A stretch of 40,746 bases of DNA from Gammaproteobacteria bacterium CG11_big_fil_rev_8_21_14_0_20_46_22 (GCA_002796245.1 PCWT01000031.1:11139-51884); one strand, 5' to 3'; shown: positions 1 through 9,364, counted from the stretch's first letter. Numbers and translations: made by a program. The notes: generated from the letters alone by a model not told the origin.

Positions 1-31
1 GAAAGCATACATCCTTATTCCTCGCAAACAC

Positions 32-59
32 TTCATAAAGCACAAAAACTCAGTATAAT
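32..59 (+). promoter_or_regulatory. Sigma-70 promoter of mfd
   Basis: A TTCATA hexamer (32-37) lies 16 bp before a perfect TATAAT (54-59). The expected transcription start, about 7 nt after the -10 box, falls on the A of the mfd start codon at 66, so the transcript would be leaderless or nearly so. No Shine-Dalgarno sequence is visible between the -10 box and the ATG. Confidence 0.65.
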
Positions 60-65
60 GTCGCG

Positions 66-3000
66 ATGTTTTCAAGCGACCTATCAAAGCCGCTGTGGGG
101 TAGCGAGCTTGCCTTAGCCATTGCTGACTATGCAAAACAGCACAAAGGCCCTGTGCTTGTGGTAACGCCCTCACAATTTCACTCGTACCAACTAGAAGAC
201 GAGCTGGGCTTCTTTACGCCTGAAAAAACCGATGTACTACTGTTTCCAGAGTGGGAAACCCTGCCTTACGATCCGTTTTCAGCGCATGAAGATTTACTCT
301 CAAGTCGGATCGAACTACTCAATCGTGCGCCCAAACTTAAACACGGCATCATGATCGCCAGCGCTCCGTCGCTGATGAACCGATTGCCGCCTAAAGATTT
401 TATCGCAGCTAATGTCTTTCATTACCATCTGGGTGATACACTGGATGTGGACACCTTTCGAAACGCACTGACAGAACACGGCTATCGTGCCAATAGCCAA
501 GTGTTTGAACACGGCGAATTTGCGATCCGCGGTGCGATTATCGATGTATTCCCCATGGGCAGCGACTTGCCCTATCGCATCGAATTATTCGATGATGAAA
601 TTGAAAGCCTACGTAGCTTTGATCCGGACACACAAACCTCGATCGAAAAAATCGAAGCCATCAAGCTCTTGCCTGCACACGAGTTTTCCTTAAACGAAGA
701 TTCACGCACACGGTTTCGAAACCGCTTTCGCGAAAATTTTGCTGTAAACCCCGCGCAATGCCCAATGTATCAAGACGTCAGCGAAGGTGTGGCTTCATCC
801 GGTTTGGAGTATTTTATTCCTTTGTTTTTCGATGAGACCACAAGCTTTGCCGATTATTTGCCAGCCAACACACACATCATTCGCTTGCCCGCACTGAACA
901 AAGCCTGTGAAAATTACTGGCAAGAGATCAAGCATCGACACGAGCAGCTCTCTCACGATGTTACACGCCCTATTTTACCGCCTAGCCAGGGATTTTTTGC
1001 ACCCAGTGATGTGTTTTTAAAGCTGAACCAGCACGAAAATCACGATATTAATTTAAAGGCAGATTCGCCTTTTCCAAACTTAATGGCCGAAGTCAAAGAA
1101 ACTGAAAAGCTGCAGCGTTTAAAACAATACCTAGGCGAACAGGTTTCTCAACGCGTGTTATTCACGGCACACAGCAAAGGCCGGCGTGAAGTCTTAAAAC
1201 AGTGGCTAAAAAGCCAAAACATTGAAACCCACACCATCAAAACCTGGTCGGAATTCCTTGAAACAAAACATCAGAACGCCATCACGATCGCCCCACTCGA
1301 TCAAGGCTTGGTGCACGATGAAATCTTACTGATCACTGAAACGCAACTTCTGGGCGAGCAAGCCAGCCAACGACGCAGTGCGCGTAAAAGCAAACTCACG
1401 CCCGAAAATGACATTGGCCTGCGCAGCGTGGCCGAGCTTAACGAAGGTGAAGCGATTGTGCACATCGATCACGGTGTGGGGCGCTATCACGGTTTAGAAA
1501 CCATCGAACACGGCTCGCACATTGGCGAGTTTATTAAAATCCAATACGCCAATAGCAATTTATTTGTGCCGGTCACCAGCCTGCACTTGGTTAGCCGATA
1601 CAGTGCGGGCGACAGTGAAAACGCACCTTTGCATTCACTCGGCAGTGATAAATGGCAAAAAGAAAAACGCAAAGCCAAAGAAAAAGCGAGCGATGTAGCC
1701 GCAGAGCTATTAGCGATTTATGCGCAGCGTGAAGCACGCGGTGGTTTTGCGTTTAACTGCACACCCTCCGATTATGAAGCCTTTTGCAGCCAATTTCCTT
1801 TCACGGAAACGGTCGATCAAGAGCGCGCGATCGAAGCCATCTTGCATGACATGGCCGCGGCAAAACCCATGGATCGCTTGCTGTGTGGTGATGTGGGCTT
1901 TGGCAAAACCGAAGTCGCAATGCGGGCCGCCTTTATCGCGGTGATGAATCACAAACAAGTCGCCGTGCTTACGCCGACCACCCTGCTCGCACAACAACAT
2001 TTTCAAACCTTTAGCGACCGCTTTGCAGACTTCCCCGTGAACATCAAAGTGCTTTCACGGTTTGTCACACCCAAACAACAAAAAGAAACGATCGACGCTT
2101 TGGCCGCTGGCAAAGTGGATATTGTCATTAGCACACATAAGATTCTAAGCAAAGACATCGCCTTTAATGCACTAGGTTTATTAGTGATCGATGAAGAACA
2201 TCGCTTTGGCGTGAAACAAAAAGAACAACTCAAAGCCATGCGCACCGAAGTGGATATTTTAACGATGACCGCCACACCGATTCCGCGCACGCTGAACATG
2301 GCTTTTGCGACACTGCGCGATTTGTCGATTATCGCCACACCACCCGCTCGTCGACTGGCCGTGAAAACCTTTATTCAAAAGCGCCAAGAGGGCATCATTC
2401 GCGATGCGATTTTGCGTGAAATCATGCGCGGCGGCCAAGTCTATTTTTTGCATAACAATGTCGAGACCATCGAAAAAACAGCGCGGCACATTGAAACCCT
2501 GGTTCCTGAAGCACGCGTGGTGATTGGCCACGGTCAAATGCATGAACGCGAACTGGAAAAAACCATGGTGGATTTTGCGCACCGTCGATTTAATGTGTTA
2601 GTCGCCACGACCATCATTGAAACCGGCATTGACATCCCCACGGCAAACACCATCATCATCGATCGTGCCGATAAATTTGGCTTAGCGCAACTGCACCAGC
2701 TACGCGGCCGTGTGGGTCGATCGCATCACCAAGCCTATGCGTATCTCATGATTCCTGACCCGAAGTCCATCACTAAAGAGGCTCAAAAACGTTTAGAAGC
2801 GATTGGACAGCACGAAGATTTGGGCGCAGGTTTCATGCTCGCCACACAAGATTTAGAAATCCGTGGCGCCGGTGAACTATTAGGTGAATCGCAAAGTGGT
2901 GAAATGCATGCTGTGGGCTTTTCGCTGTACATGAGCATGCTTGAGCGCGCCGTTGAAAGCATTAAAAATGGCAAAATGCTAAACCTTGATGAAGCGTTGC

Positions 3001-3440
3001 ACGAAGATATCGACATTGATGTGGGTATTAATGCCTTGATTCCTGAAGATTATCTTCCTGATATCCATCTGCGCTTAATGTTTTATCAACGTATCAGCAC
3101 CGCCAACGATGAAGAAAGTTTACAATCGATTAAAATTGAAATGATTGACCGTTTAGGCCTATTGCCCAAACAAGCCGAAAATCTTTTCACGATTCAGCGT
3201 GTTAAACAGTTGTGCCATACGATTGATATAAAAGCACTGAAAAAACAAGATAGCACGCTGAAAATCACTTTTCATTCCAAGCCCAATATCAACACTCAAG
3301 CCCTACTGACATTGATCAATACGAATGAGCGCTACCGTTTTATGGGCCCTGTCAGCATTGCCCTAACGCTTGACAATAACGAGAGCGTCCAAACGGATAT
3401 TGAGAGATTAAGTAAGACCTTATGCCTCGAGCCTGATTAG
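66..3440 (+). CDS. mfd: Transcription-repair coupling factor Mfd
   Basis: Mfd is an ATP-driven DNA translocase that removes RNA polymerase stalled at lesions and recruits UvrA for nucleotide excision repair. The 1124-residue protein is close to the usual ~1150. The UvrB-like N-terminal part covers roughly residues 1-350. The RNA polymerase-interacting domain is near 460-530, around the conserved HIDHGVGRYHG stretch. The superfamily 2 helicase core has Walker A GDVGFGKT at 608-615, the DEEH box at 709-712 and the TATPIPRT motif just after. Helicase domain 2 and the C-terminal TRCF domain follow. The start is fixed by the family-typical N-terminus and by the lack of an alternative in-frame start upstream. 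It stands alone on this strand and is followed by an independent promoter. Identification is certain. Confidence 0.98.
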   Translation: MFSSDLSKPLWGSELALAIADYAKQHKGPVLVVTPSQFHSYQLEDELGFFTPEKTDVLLFPEWETLPYDPFSAHEDLLSSRIELLNRAPKLKHGIMIASAPSLMNRLPPKDFIAANVFHYHLGDTLDVDTFRNALTEHGYRANSQVFEHGEFAIRGAIIDVFPMGSDLPYRIELFDDEIESLRSFDPDTQTSIEKIEAIKLLPAHEFSLNEDSRTRFRNRFRENFAVNPAQCPMYQDVSEGVASSGLEYFIPLFFDETTSFADYLPANTHIIRLPALNKACENYWQEIKHRHEQLSHDVTRPILPPSQGFFAPSDVFLKLNQHENHDINLKADSPFPNLMAEVKETEKLQRLKQYLGEQVSQRVLFTAHSKGRREVLKQWLKSQNIETHTIKTWSEFLETKHQNAITIAPLDQGLVHDEILLITETQLLGEQASQRRSARKSKLTPENDIGLRSVAELNEGEAIVHIDHGVGRYHGLETIEHGSHIGEFIKIQYANSNLFVPVTSLHLVSRYSAGDSENAPLHSLGSDKWQKEKRKAKEKASDVAAELLAIYAQREARGGFAFNCTPSDYEAFCSQFPFTETVDQERAIEAILHDMAAAKPMDRLLCGDVGFGKTEVAMRAAFIAVMNHKQVAVLTPTTLLAQQHFQTFSDRFADFPVNIKVLSRFVTPKQQKETIDALAAGKVDIVISTHKILSKDIAFNALGLLVIDEEHRFGVKQKEQLKAMRTEVDILTMTATPIPRTLNMAFATLRDLSIIATPPARRLAVKTFIQKRQEGIIRDAILREIMRGGQVYFLHNNVETIEKTARHIETLVPEARVVIGHGQMHERELEKTMVDFAHRRFNVLVATTIIETGIDIPTANTIIIDRADKFGLAQLHQLRGRVGRSHHQAYAYLMIPDPKSITKEAQKRLEAIGQHEDLGAGFMLATQDLEIRGAGELLGESQSGEMHAVGFSLYMSMLERAVESIKNGKMLNLDEALHEDIDIDVGINALIPEDYLPDIHLRLMFYQRISTANDEESLQSIKIEMIDRLGLLPKQAENLFTIQRVKQLCHTIDIKALKKQDSTLKITFHSKPNINTQALLTLINTNERYRFMGPVSIALTLDNNESVQTDIERLSKTLCLEPD

Positions 3441-3455
3441 GGCGCGCTATTTTTC

Positions 3456-3484
3456 TTGCCTTCATCGCTAATTATGCGTATAAT
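3456..3484 (+). promoter_or_regulatory. Sigma-70 promoter for the secreted protein/GH5 pair
   Basis: TTGCCT (3456-3461) and a perfect TATAAT (3479-3484) are separated by exactly 17 bp. They lie 30 bp upstream of the start codon at 3514 and just after the mfd stop, so the pair of genes to the right is probably transcribed independently of mfd. Confidence 0.65.
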
Positions 3485-3513
3485 TTGACCAAATAATAAT
3501 AAATAAGTCGACC

Positions 3514-3900
3514 ATGAAAAAAACAAACGCCTCTCTTACTTTATTGTTTGCCTCAATGCTTAGCTTAGCCAACATTACCTGGTGCCCTGCGCCTTATCGT
3601 ATTCATACCACAAAAATTCAGCATTCCTTTAATGCGCTTTTGTCTGCCAAAGTATTAGGCGTTGAATACGCAAGTTACGGTGCGGCGATTTCGGCTAAGC
3701 ACGCGCTATTTGACTCTGCTCAAATTATTCATAACGGCCAAACATTGCGATGCTTTTATCGCTTGGGTGGCGGTGAGATTTTTCTGGATGCAGGGGGCGA
3801 TTTATCTAAAGCAAGGCTAAAACATGCTCAATTTCTTTTACACAAAACGGCCATGCGTTGTAGCGGTGCTCGCATGAGCTGCTTAGTCCATGTTAATTAG
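3514..3900 (+). CDS. Small secreted protein of unknown function
   Basis: This 128-residue protein is not recognised. It opens with a lysine-containing n-region (MKKTNAS) and a hydrophobic stretch ending near residue 25, typical of a Sec signal peptide. The mature part of about 100 residues has four cysteines (including CFYRLGGG and RCSGARMSC), compatible with disulfides in the periplasm or outside. The gene has its own promoter and ends 8 bp before the GH5 gene, so the two are probably co-transcribed. It could be an accessory factor for the neighbouring hydrolase, but nothing in the sequence proves this. Confidence 0.7.
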   Translation: MKKTNASLTLLFASMLSLANITWCPAPYRIHTTKIQHSFNALLSAKVLGVEYASYGAAISAKHALFDSAQIIHNGQTLRCFYRLGGGEIFLDAGGDLSKARLKHAQFLLHKTAMRCSGARMSCLVHVN

Positions 3901-3908
3901 GTAAAAAA

Positions 3909-5609
3909 ATGATGACAACAAGCGTAGCCGAAAGTGCGCAAACAGCCAGATTATGCAACTCACTGGGCAATGGTCAGGCGCCTAAGCTTTCATTGAAATT
4001 ACTGGCCAACGGCCCAAAGTGGAACACATTTAACATTAATTATGGTGCCATGGGGAATATCCCCTTGCCCAATCCCTATAATGCCAGCCAAGACTGGAGC
4101 ACTTGGGGTGTTTATGACGAGCAAAACAACTATTATGGTTCGTTTGATCTCGCTCGACAAACGTCAGCCTCAGCGTACACCTTATCAAACTATCAGGGTG
4201 AGGCAGGCTATTATTTAGAAGGCGTTACATTCAAATCAAGCGAAAATCAATACACCATCTCGGCAGACAGCATTCATCAGCCAGCGCCATTTCCTAATGT
4301 GCCGCGCTCAACACCCGCTTGTTACAAGGATACAAACGTACCTATTAAGCTTGGTGTTTCAGGCAATCAAATTCTCGCCAATGGTCGCTCTATTACACTT
4401 CAGGGATTTGTTCGCCCCTCTCTGGAGTGGAGTCAAACCGGACAATACTTAAGTGAGCAAGACATTAACAATATTCGCGCTACAGGTGCGAATGTCATTC
4501 GACTGGATTTAAACGCTGAGCTCTGGAACCAATCGGGGGATGTAAGCGAGATTGGCTCCTACAAACAAACCGTGGATGCCATAATCGAACTCGCCACCCA
4601 AAATGGCATGGCTGTGATCCTTGATTTGCATTGGATGGATGCTTTACGCAAGCAAACACCTATGCCCGATAAAAACGGTGCCACGCAATTTTGGTCGGAT
4701 ATCGCCAGTCGCTATAAAGACCATGGCACAGTCATGTTTGAGCTGTTTAACGAGCCCAATGGCGACGGTGTGACGCCAGATGTATGGCTCAACGGTAACG
4801 ACCAATATGCCGGCATGAGCGAAATGCTTAAAGCTGTGCGAGACACCGGCGCAACTAATCCTGTCATACTCAACGGGCTAGCCTTTGGCTACGATCACAT
4901 ACATTTGCAAGAACAATGGGAAGCTTTGGCTGGGGAACCCAACCTGATTTTGGGTATCCACGCCTACAATGACCAAGGCTCAGAAAATTACGATCCAGAC
5001 AATGGCGGCAGTTTTCAAAACAATCTCGCTCCCTATCTTCAAAACAGACCCGCCCTTTCAACAGAGTTTGGTTGCAACCAAGCACAAGCATACTCCGATG
5101 GCAGCTGGCAAGCTGTTTACCAAAGAATGCTCGACTTCTACCTTGAAAATAATATCCATTCAACGGGCTTTGCCTGGTGGATTGATGTGCCCAGCTTCCC
5201 AAGCATGATTAGTGGTGATTGGACAGCCCCCGTTTTACAAAACGGCGGCAAACTCTTCAAGCAGGCATTACTTGGCAATGCCACAGACTTTTTCAACTGG
5301 CCTGCACCCGAAACACGCTCGACTGACGCGATAGCTGGCGCGTGCGATAGCACAGCGGCTTTACTAGCGGCTCAAACGTACGAGCCCCCGAAAGAGTACA
5401 ATAGCACAGCGGCTTTACTAGCGGCTCAAACGTACAAGCGCCCACAAGAAAATAGACCATCATCAGCAGCAGCAATCCCACCTCTCCTTGCACGTCAAAA
5501 CCCCCGGGGGCTAGGCCGCGTATTAGCTAGCCTTTTTCCCGCTTGTTGCCTGCCTTCACGCGAGATTTCGCAGCCCCCGGCGGCCCAGCCCACACACACA
5601 ACCCGCTAG
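3909..5609 (+). CDS. GH5-family endoglucanase (cellulase), no signal peptide
   Basis: Glycoside hydrolase family 5 enzymes cleave beta-1,4-glucans by a retaining mechanism. Residues ~10-130 look like a beta-rich carbohydrate-binding module (many aromatic and Asn residues). A TIM-barrel catalytic domain spans ~150-450. The acid/base is E282 in FELFNEPNG and the nucleophile is E386 in LSTEFGCN; the barrel motif LDLHWMD is also present. The last ~110 residues form a low-complexity tail with two copies of an 18-residue unit (STAALLAAQTY core) and a Pro/Ala/Ser-rich end. The N-terminus (MMTTSVAESAQ) has no hydrophobic segment, and an in-frame stop at 3894-3896 rules out a longer start. The usual Sec signal is therefore missing. 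Secretion may be lost or may use another route. An AGG at 3899-3901 acts as a weak ribosome binding site. Confidence 0.88.
   Translation: MMTTSVAESAQTARLCNSLGNGQAPKLSLKLLANGPKWNTFNINYGAMGNIPLPNPYNASQDWSTWGVYDEQNNYYGSFDLARQTSASAYTLSNYQGEAGYYLEGVTFKSSENQYTISADSIHQPAPFPNVPRSTPACYKDTNVPIKLGVSGNQILANGRSITLQGFVRPSLEWSQTGQYLSEQDINNIRATGANVIRLDLNAELWNQSGDVSEIGSYKQTVDAIIELATQNGMAVILDLHWMDALRKQTPMPDKNGATQFWSDIASRYKDHGTVMFELFNEPNGDGVTPDVWLNGNDQYAGMSEMLKAVRDTGATNPVILNGLAFGYDHIHLQEQWEALAGEPNLILGIHAYNDQGSENYDPDNGGSFQNNLAPYLQNRPALSTEFGCNQAQAYSDGSWQAVYQRMLDFYLENNIHSTGFAWWIDVPSFPSMISGDWTAPVLQNGGKLFKQALLGNATDFFNWPAPETRSTDAIAGACDSTAALLAAQTYEPPKEYNSTAALLAAQTYKRPQENRPSSAAAIPPLLARQNPRGLGRVLASLFPACCLPSREISQPPAAQPTHTTR
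5347..5435 (+). repeat. 54-bp in-frame tandem repeat in the GH5 tail
   Basis: An identical 35-bp block occurs at 5347-5381 and 5401-5435, period 54 bp (18 codons). It encodes two copies of STAALLAAQTY followed by diverged Pro/Lys-rich spacers. The identity at DNA level suggests a recent duplication. Confidence 0.85.
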
Positions 5610-5637
5610 CCAGGATTATGCGCTGCGCGCAATCCAG
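5606..5637. repeat. REP-like palindrome between convergent genes
   Basis: An imperfect hairpin (GGATTATGCGC / GCGCAATCC, 5613-5635), flanked by CTAGCC and CAGG, sits between the GH5 stop and the ruvA stop. It resembles the right half of the REP family found elsewhere in the window and may help end transcription from both sides. No T-tract follows on either strand. Confidence 0.5.
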
Positions 5638-5647
5638 GAGAAATGCC

Positions 5648-6229
5648 CTACAGCTTATTTAAAGCCTTTAAGCTCAGACGAATCAATGTCTCAGAATCTT
5701 CAGCCTCTTCTAAAAAGCCCTTAACTGTTTTACTGGCGACGGTGTCTTTATAACCTAAAGCAATCAAGGCGCTGATCGCATCTTGCTCGGCACCACTCAC
5801 AGACATAAAGCTTTGCGTATGAGGATGGGTATCAAACTTATCGCGCATTTCAATAATTAAACGCTCGGCCGTTTTACGCCCAACACCCGGGATTTTTGTT
5901 AGCGCCGCCACATCATTTTGTGAAACGTATTGCGCAAATATAGCGCCTTCCATACTCGATAAAATGGCTAACGCCATTTTGGGACCGATACCATTGACTT
6001 TGATCAAGCGCACAAACAACTCACGCTCGGCTTTATCAAAAAAACCAAACAAGGTGTGCGCATCTTCTCTCACCACCAAATGCGTGTACAAGGTGACGGT
6101 ATGCCCGACATCGGGTAGACGAAAAATGGTATTCATGGAAGCTAGAATTTCATACCCCACATCGTGAACATCGAGCAGCACGCTGGGTGGGGTTTTCTCA
6201 AGAAGTTTGCCTTTGAGTTGGGCGATCAT
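5648..6229 (-). CDS. ruvA: Holliday junction helicase subunit RuvA
   Basis: RuvA binds four-way DNA junctions as a tetramer and loads the RuvB motor for branch migration. The 193-residue protein shows the N-terminal OB-fold start (MIAQLKGKLLEK), two helix-hairpin-helix motifs (VNGIGPKMALAIL near residue 80 and IPGVGRKTAERLI near 115) and a short C-terminal RuvB-binding domain. E. coli RuvA has 203 residues. It is the last gene of aspS-yebC-ruvC-ruvA and starts 6 bp after the ruvC stop. RuvB is not in the window downstream, which is occupied by the convergent GH5 gene. Confidence 0.97.
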   Translation of the reverse strand: MIAQLKGKLLEKTPPSVLLDVHDVGYEILASMNTIFRLPDVGHTVTLYTHLVVREDAHTLFGFFDKAERELFVRLIKVNGIGPKMALAILSSMEGAIFAQYVSQNDVAALTKIPGVGRKTAERLIIEMRDKFDTHPHTQSFMSVSGAEQDAISALIALGYKDTVASKTVKGFLEEAEDSETLIRLSLKALNKL

Positions 6230-6235
6230 GGTGCG

Positions 6236-6733
6236 CTACCTAGCTTGGTTGAGTCGCTCTAAGCTAGCATGGGTTTGACTGTGACACAAGGCTGCGGCGA
6301 GCGCGTCTGCCGCGTCAGACGGGGGCGTTTTATCGAGCGCCAGCAAGGTTTTGACCATGTGTTGGACCTGCGCTTTATCGGCATTGCCATAGCCGACCAC
6401 GGCTAGTTTGATTTGGCGAGGCGAATAACCTTCGATAGGAATACGCGAGGTGGCAATAGCCGCCACTGCGCTACCTCGCGCCTGGCCAAGCTTTAAAGCC
6501 GACTGCACATTGGCATTCACGAAGACTTCTTCCATCGCCGCTTCCGTTGGCCGGTATTGCTCGACCAAGGTTTTGATGTTTTCAAAAATCACTGCCAAGC
6601 GCTCATACATATTCTCACTCTCGGTGCGAATACAGCCAGAATCAACATAACGAATACGCTTGTCATCCACCTGAATAATACCGTAGCCGGTCACGCGCGA
6701 ACCAGGATCTATCCCTAGAATGATGCGACTCAT
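6236..6733 (-). CDS. ruvC: Holliday junction resolvase RuvC
   Basis: RuvC is the dimeric endonuclease that cuts Holliday junctions symmetrically. The RNase H-like fold is evident from the catalytic acids D9 (GIDPGS), E68 (AAMEEVF), D140 and D143 (SDAADALAAALCH). The 165-residue length is close to the usual ~173. Its ATG follows the yebC stop directly (TAAATG), so the two are translationally coupled. Confidence 0.97.
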   Translation of the reverse strand: MSRIILGIDPGSRVTGYGIIQVDDKRIRYVDSGCIRTESENMYERLAVIFENIKTLVEQYRPTEAAMEEVFVNANVQSALKLGQARGSAVAAIATSRIPIEGYSPRQIKLAVVGYGNADKAQVQHMVKTLLALDKTPPSDAADALAAALCHSQTHASLERLNQAR

Positions 6734-7477
6734 TTAAGCCAGCTCGTCTAAAATCTCAGGTGCTATATCGGCGTTAGAATAGACTTCTTGCACATCATCC
6801 AAATCCTCGATGACATCAATCATCTTCAAAAACTTTTCAGCATCGACTTTATCAAGATTTACTTTGACCGCAGCATCCATGGTGACTTCCGCATTATCGG
6901 CCACAAAACCCGCCGTTTCTAAGGCGGCTTTCACTGCGCTAAACGCTTCTACCGCCGTGTAAACGATAAAGCTGCCGTCATCTTCAGTAAGCACATCATC
7001 CGCACCGGCCTCTAGCGCTGCTTCAATCAGCGCATCTTCCTCGGCATCAGGCGAAAAACACAATAAGCCCTTTTTCTCAAACTGAAACGCCACCGAACCT
7101 GATGTGCCTAAATTACCGCCGTGTTTTGAAAAGGCGTGTCGCACTTCGGCCACTGTACGATTTTTATTGTCGGTTAAGCAATCGACCATCACCGCGGTGC
7201 CGCCAATACCGTAACCTTCGTAACGAATTTCTTCAAGGTTGGCACCCTCTTCGCCACCGGCACCGCGTTTAATCGCACGCTCAATGGTATCCTTGGTCAT
7301 GTTCGCCGAAAAGGCTTTATCCAGCGCCAAACGCAGGGCTGGATTGGCATCAGGGTCGCCGCCTTGTTTTGCTGCCACGGTGATCGCGCGAATCAAACGC
7401 GAAAAAATCTTACCCTTCTTTTTATCTTCTTTGGCTTTTCTGTGTTTAATGTTCGCCCATTTACTATGACCTGCCAT
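6734..7477 (-). CDS. yebC: YebC/TACO1-family protein
   Basis: YebC-family proteins are ribosome-associated translation factors (relief of proline-stretch stalling) and were earlier described as transcriptional regulators. The conserved N-terminus [14 protein letters not shown] and the three-domain length of 247 residues are diagnostic. The start is the ATG at 7477, whose A is also the last base of the aspS TGA stop (TGATG), a clear coupling signal. A GTG one codon upstream would add one extra residue but is less likely. The gene lies between aspS and ruvC, the usual gammaproteobacterial order. Confidence 0.95.
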   Translation of the reverse strand: MAGHSKWANIKHRKAKEDKKKGKIFSRLIRAITVAAKQGGDPDANPALRLALDKAFSANMTKDTIERAIKRGAGGEEGANLEEIRYEGYGIGGTAVMVDCLTDNKNRTVAEVRHAFSKHGGNLGTSGSVAFQFEKKGLLCFSPDAEEDALIEAALEAGADDVLTEDDGSFIVYTAVEAFSAVKAALETAGFVADNAEVTMDAAVKVNLDKVDAEKFLKMIDVIEDLDDVQEVYSNADIAPEILDELA

Positions 7478-9258
7478 CACTCACCCTCTTTTTTCACATC
7501 ACGTTGACGTAATTTAATGCTTAACTCTTGCAACTGTGCCGTCGACACGCTCGCCGGTGCTTCGGTTAATAAGCAGCTTGCGGTTTGTGTTTTCGGAAAC
7601 GCAATCACATCGCGAATGTTGTCAGTACCCGCCATCAACATCACCATACGGTCTAAGCCAAACGCAATGCCGCCGTGTGGTGGGCAGCCGTGTTTCAATG
7701 CGCTCAATAAGAAACCAAATTTTTCTTCGGCTTCTTCATCGCTAATGCCGAGCGTGCGAAACGCGGCTTTTTGCATGTCTTCTTGGTGAATACGGATCGA
7801 ACCGCCGCCAATTTCATAACCGTTTAACACCGCATCGTACGCGCGGGATAAAGCTTGCGCGGGGTGTTCAGCAAAGTCACGACCATCGTTTGTTTGCGGC
7901 GCAGTGAACGGATGATGCAGCGCATAAAAACGACCGTCTTCGTATTCAAACATCGGGAAATCCACAACCCACAACGGCGCCCAACCTAACTTCACCAAGC
8001 CTTTATCGCGGCCAAGCTTAACGCGCAAGGCACCCAAGGCATCGCTGACAATTTTGGCCTTATCGGCACCAAAGAAAATGATGTCGCCCGTTTTGGCTTC
8101 TGTGCGTTCAAGAATGCCTTTGATCGCACCTGGCGTTATGAATTTCAAAATCGGCGACTGCAAGCCTTCTTCACCTTGTGAAAGATCGTTGACTTTGATG
8201 TACGCCAAGCCTTTAGCGCCATAAACGCTCACAAACTTCGTGTAATCGTCGATTTCTTTTCGGCTAAGCTCGGCACCGCCTGTAAGCTTCAACGCTGCCA
8301 CACGGCCGTCTGGATCATCAGCCGGACCACGGAAGACTTTAAACTCCACGTCTTGCATAAGGTCGGCAATATCCACCAACTCCAGCGGAATTCGTAAATC
8401 GGGCTTATCGCTACCAAAACGTCGCATCGCTTCAGCGTACGTCATGCGCGGAAATATTGGCAGGTCGATACCCGCCACCGATTTAAACACCACGCGGAGC
8501 ATATCTTCAATCAAGGTTTGCAGCTGGTTTTCATCCATAAAGGACATTTCAATATCGAGCTGTGTGAATTCAGGCTGGCGATCGGCACGCAAGTCTTCAT
8601 CACGAAAACAACGCACGATTTGGAAATAGCGGTCAAAACCCGACATCATCAACAATTGTTTAAACAACTGCGGCGATTGCGGCAAGGCATAAAATTGACC
8701 CGGGTGCACACGGCTAGGCACCAAGTAATCGCGCGCGCCTTCGGGGGTCGCTTTTGTCAGCATGGGCGTTTCAATATTTAAAAAACCACGCTCAGTGAGA
8801 TACTCACGTAATGCAAAATCCAACTTGGCACGCAGACGGAAAATACGCTGCATTTCCGGGCGGCGAAGATCGATAGAACGGTGCTTTAGGCGCACTTCTT
8901 CGCTAACAGCAATATGTTCATCCAGAGGAAATGGTGGTGTGGCCGCTTTGTTTAAAATATCCAAATGCGTGCAGACCACTTCGACCTGGCCCGTTTTGAG
9001 ATTGGGGTTCACGGTGCCCTCTGGGCGATGGCGCACCACACCCGTGGCCTTGATCACGTATTCACTGCGCAGTGCTTCGGCCGTGGCGAACATAGCCTCG
9101 TCTTCGGGATTGAACACCAACTGCAGCAAGCCCTCACGATCACGCACATCGACAAAAATCACCCCACCGTGGTCACGACGACGGTGCACCCAACCGCAAA
9201 CGACCACCGTCTGCCCAATCATGGATTCTGTGACTTCACCGCAATAATGGCTGCGCAT
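7477..9258 (-). CDS. aspS: Aspartyl-tRNA synthetase
   Basis: AspRS charges tRNA-Asp (and tRNA-Asn too in organisms without AsnRS). The 593-residue bacterial-type protein begins [16 protein letters not shown] and carries the N-terminal OB-fold anticodon-binding domain (to ~residue 105). The class II core follows, with motif 2 [14 protein letters not shown] near residue 218 and motif 3 [12 protein letters not shown] near 530, and the bacterial GAD insertion domain sits around 290-410. It is the first gene of aspS-yebC-ruvC-ruvA. Its putative ribosome binding site (AAGG) is buried in a leader hairpin. Confidence 0.98.
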   Translation of the reverse strand: MRSHYCGEVTESMIGQTVVVCGWVHRRRDHGGVIFVDVRDREGLLQLVFNPEDEAMFATAEALRSEYVIKATGVVRHRPEGTVNPNLKTGQVEVVCTHLDILNKAATPPFPLDEHIAVSEEVRLKHRSIDLRRPEMQRIFRLRAKLDFALREYLTERGFLNIETPMLTKATPEGARDYLVPSRVHPGQFYALPQSPQLFKQLLMMSGFDRYFQIVRCFRDEDLRADRQPEFTQLDIEMSFMDENQLQTLIEDMLRVVFKSVAGIDLPIFPRMTYAEAMRRFGSDKPDLRIPLELVDIADLMQDVEFKVFRGPADDPDGRVAALKLTGGAELSRKEIDDYTKFVSVYGAKGLAYIKVNDLSQGEEGLQSPILKFITPGAIKGILERTEAKTGDIIFFGADKAKIVSDALGALRVKLGRDKGLVKLGWAPLWVVDFPMFEYEDGRFYALHHPFTAPQTNDGRDFAEHPAQALSRAYDAVLNGYEIGGGSIRIHQEDMQKAAFRTLGISDEEAEEKFGFLLSALKHGCPPHGGIAFGLDRMVMLMAGTDNIRDVIAFPKTQTASCLLTEAPASVSTAQLQELSIKLRQRDVKKEGE

Positions 9259-9264
9259 AAAAAA

Positions 9265-9291
9265 GGCCTTATAAATGATTAAAATAAGGCC
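9265..9291 (-). promoter_or_regulatory. Leader hairpin covering the aspS ribosome binding site
   Basis: On the minus strand GGCCTTAT and ATAAGGCC form a perfect 8-bp stem with an 11-nt loop. Six T residues follow it and end directly at the aspS ATG. The only AAGG resembling a Shine-Dalgarno sequence lies in the 3' arm, so it would be paired. The structure also looks like an intrinsic terminator, yet it lies at the predicted transcript 5' end. Confidence 0.6.
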
Positions 9292-9294
9292 GGT

Positions 9295-9323
9295 ATATTA
9301 CAGAGATTAGCCCGCGCTCGCAA
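9295..9323 (-). promoter_or_regulatory. Predicted promoter of the aspS operon
   Basis: On the minus strand TTGCGA (9318-9323) and TAATAT (9295-9300) are 17 bp apart. Both match the sigma-70 consensus in four of six positions. The predicted start falls just before the leader hairpin. Confidence 0.5.
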
Positions 9324-9364
9324 GCTGTGAAGGCGCTATAAATACCGTTTTGGAGCCTGTTTTG

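Noticed and set aside
3903-3909. Seven-A slippery run joining the secreted protein and GH5 genes by frameshift
   Set aside because: The first gene's TAG (3898-3900) precedes the A-run, and the GH5 frame has a stop at 3894, so slippage cannot fuse them.
9265-9291. Ordinary intrinsic terminator of a gene upstream of aspS
   Set aside because: No minus-strand gene ends nearby; the predicted promoter lies directly before it and the T-run ends at the aspS ATG.
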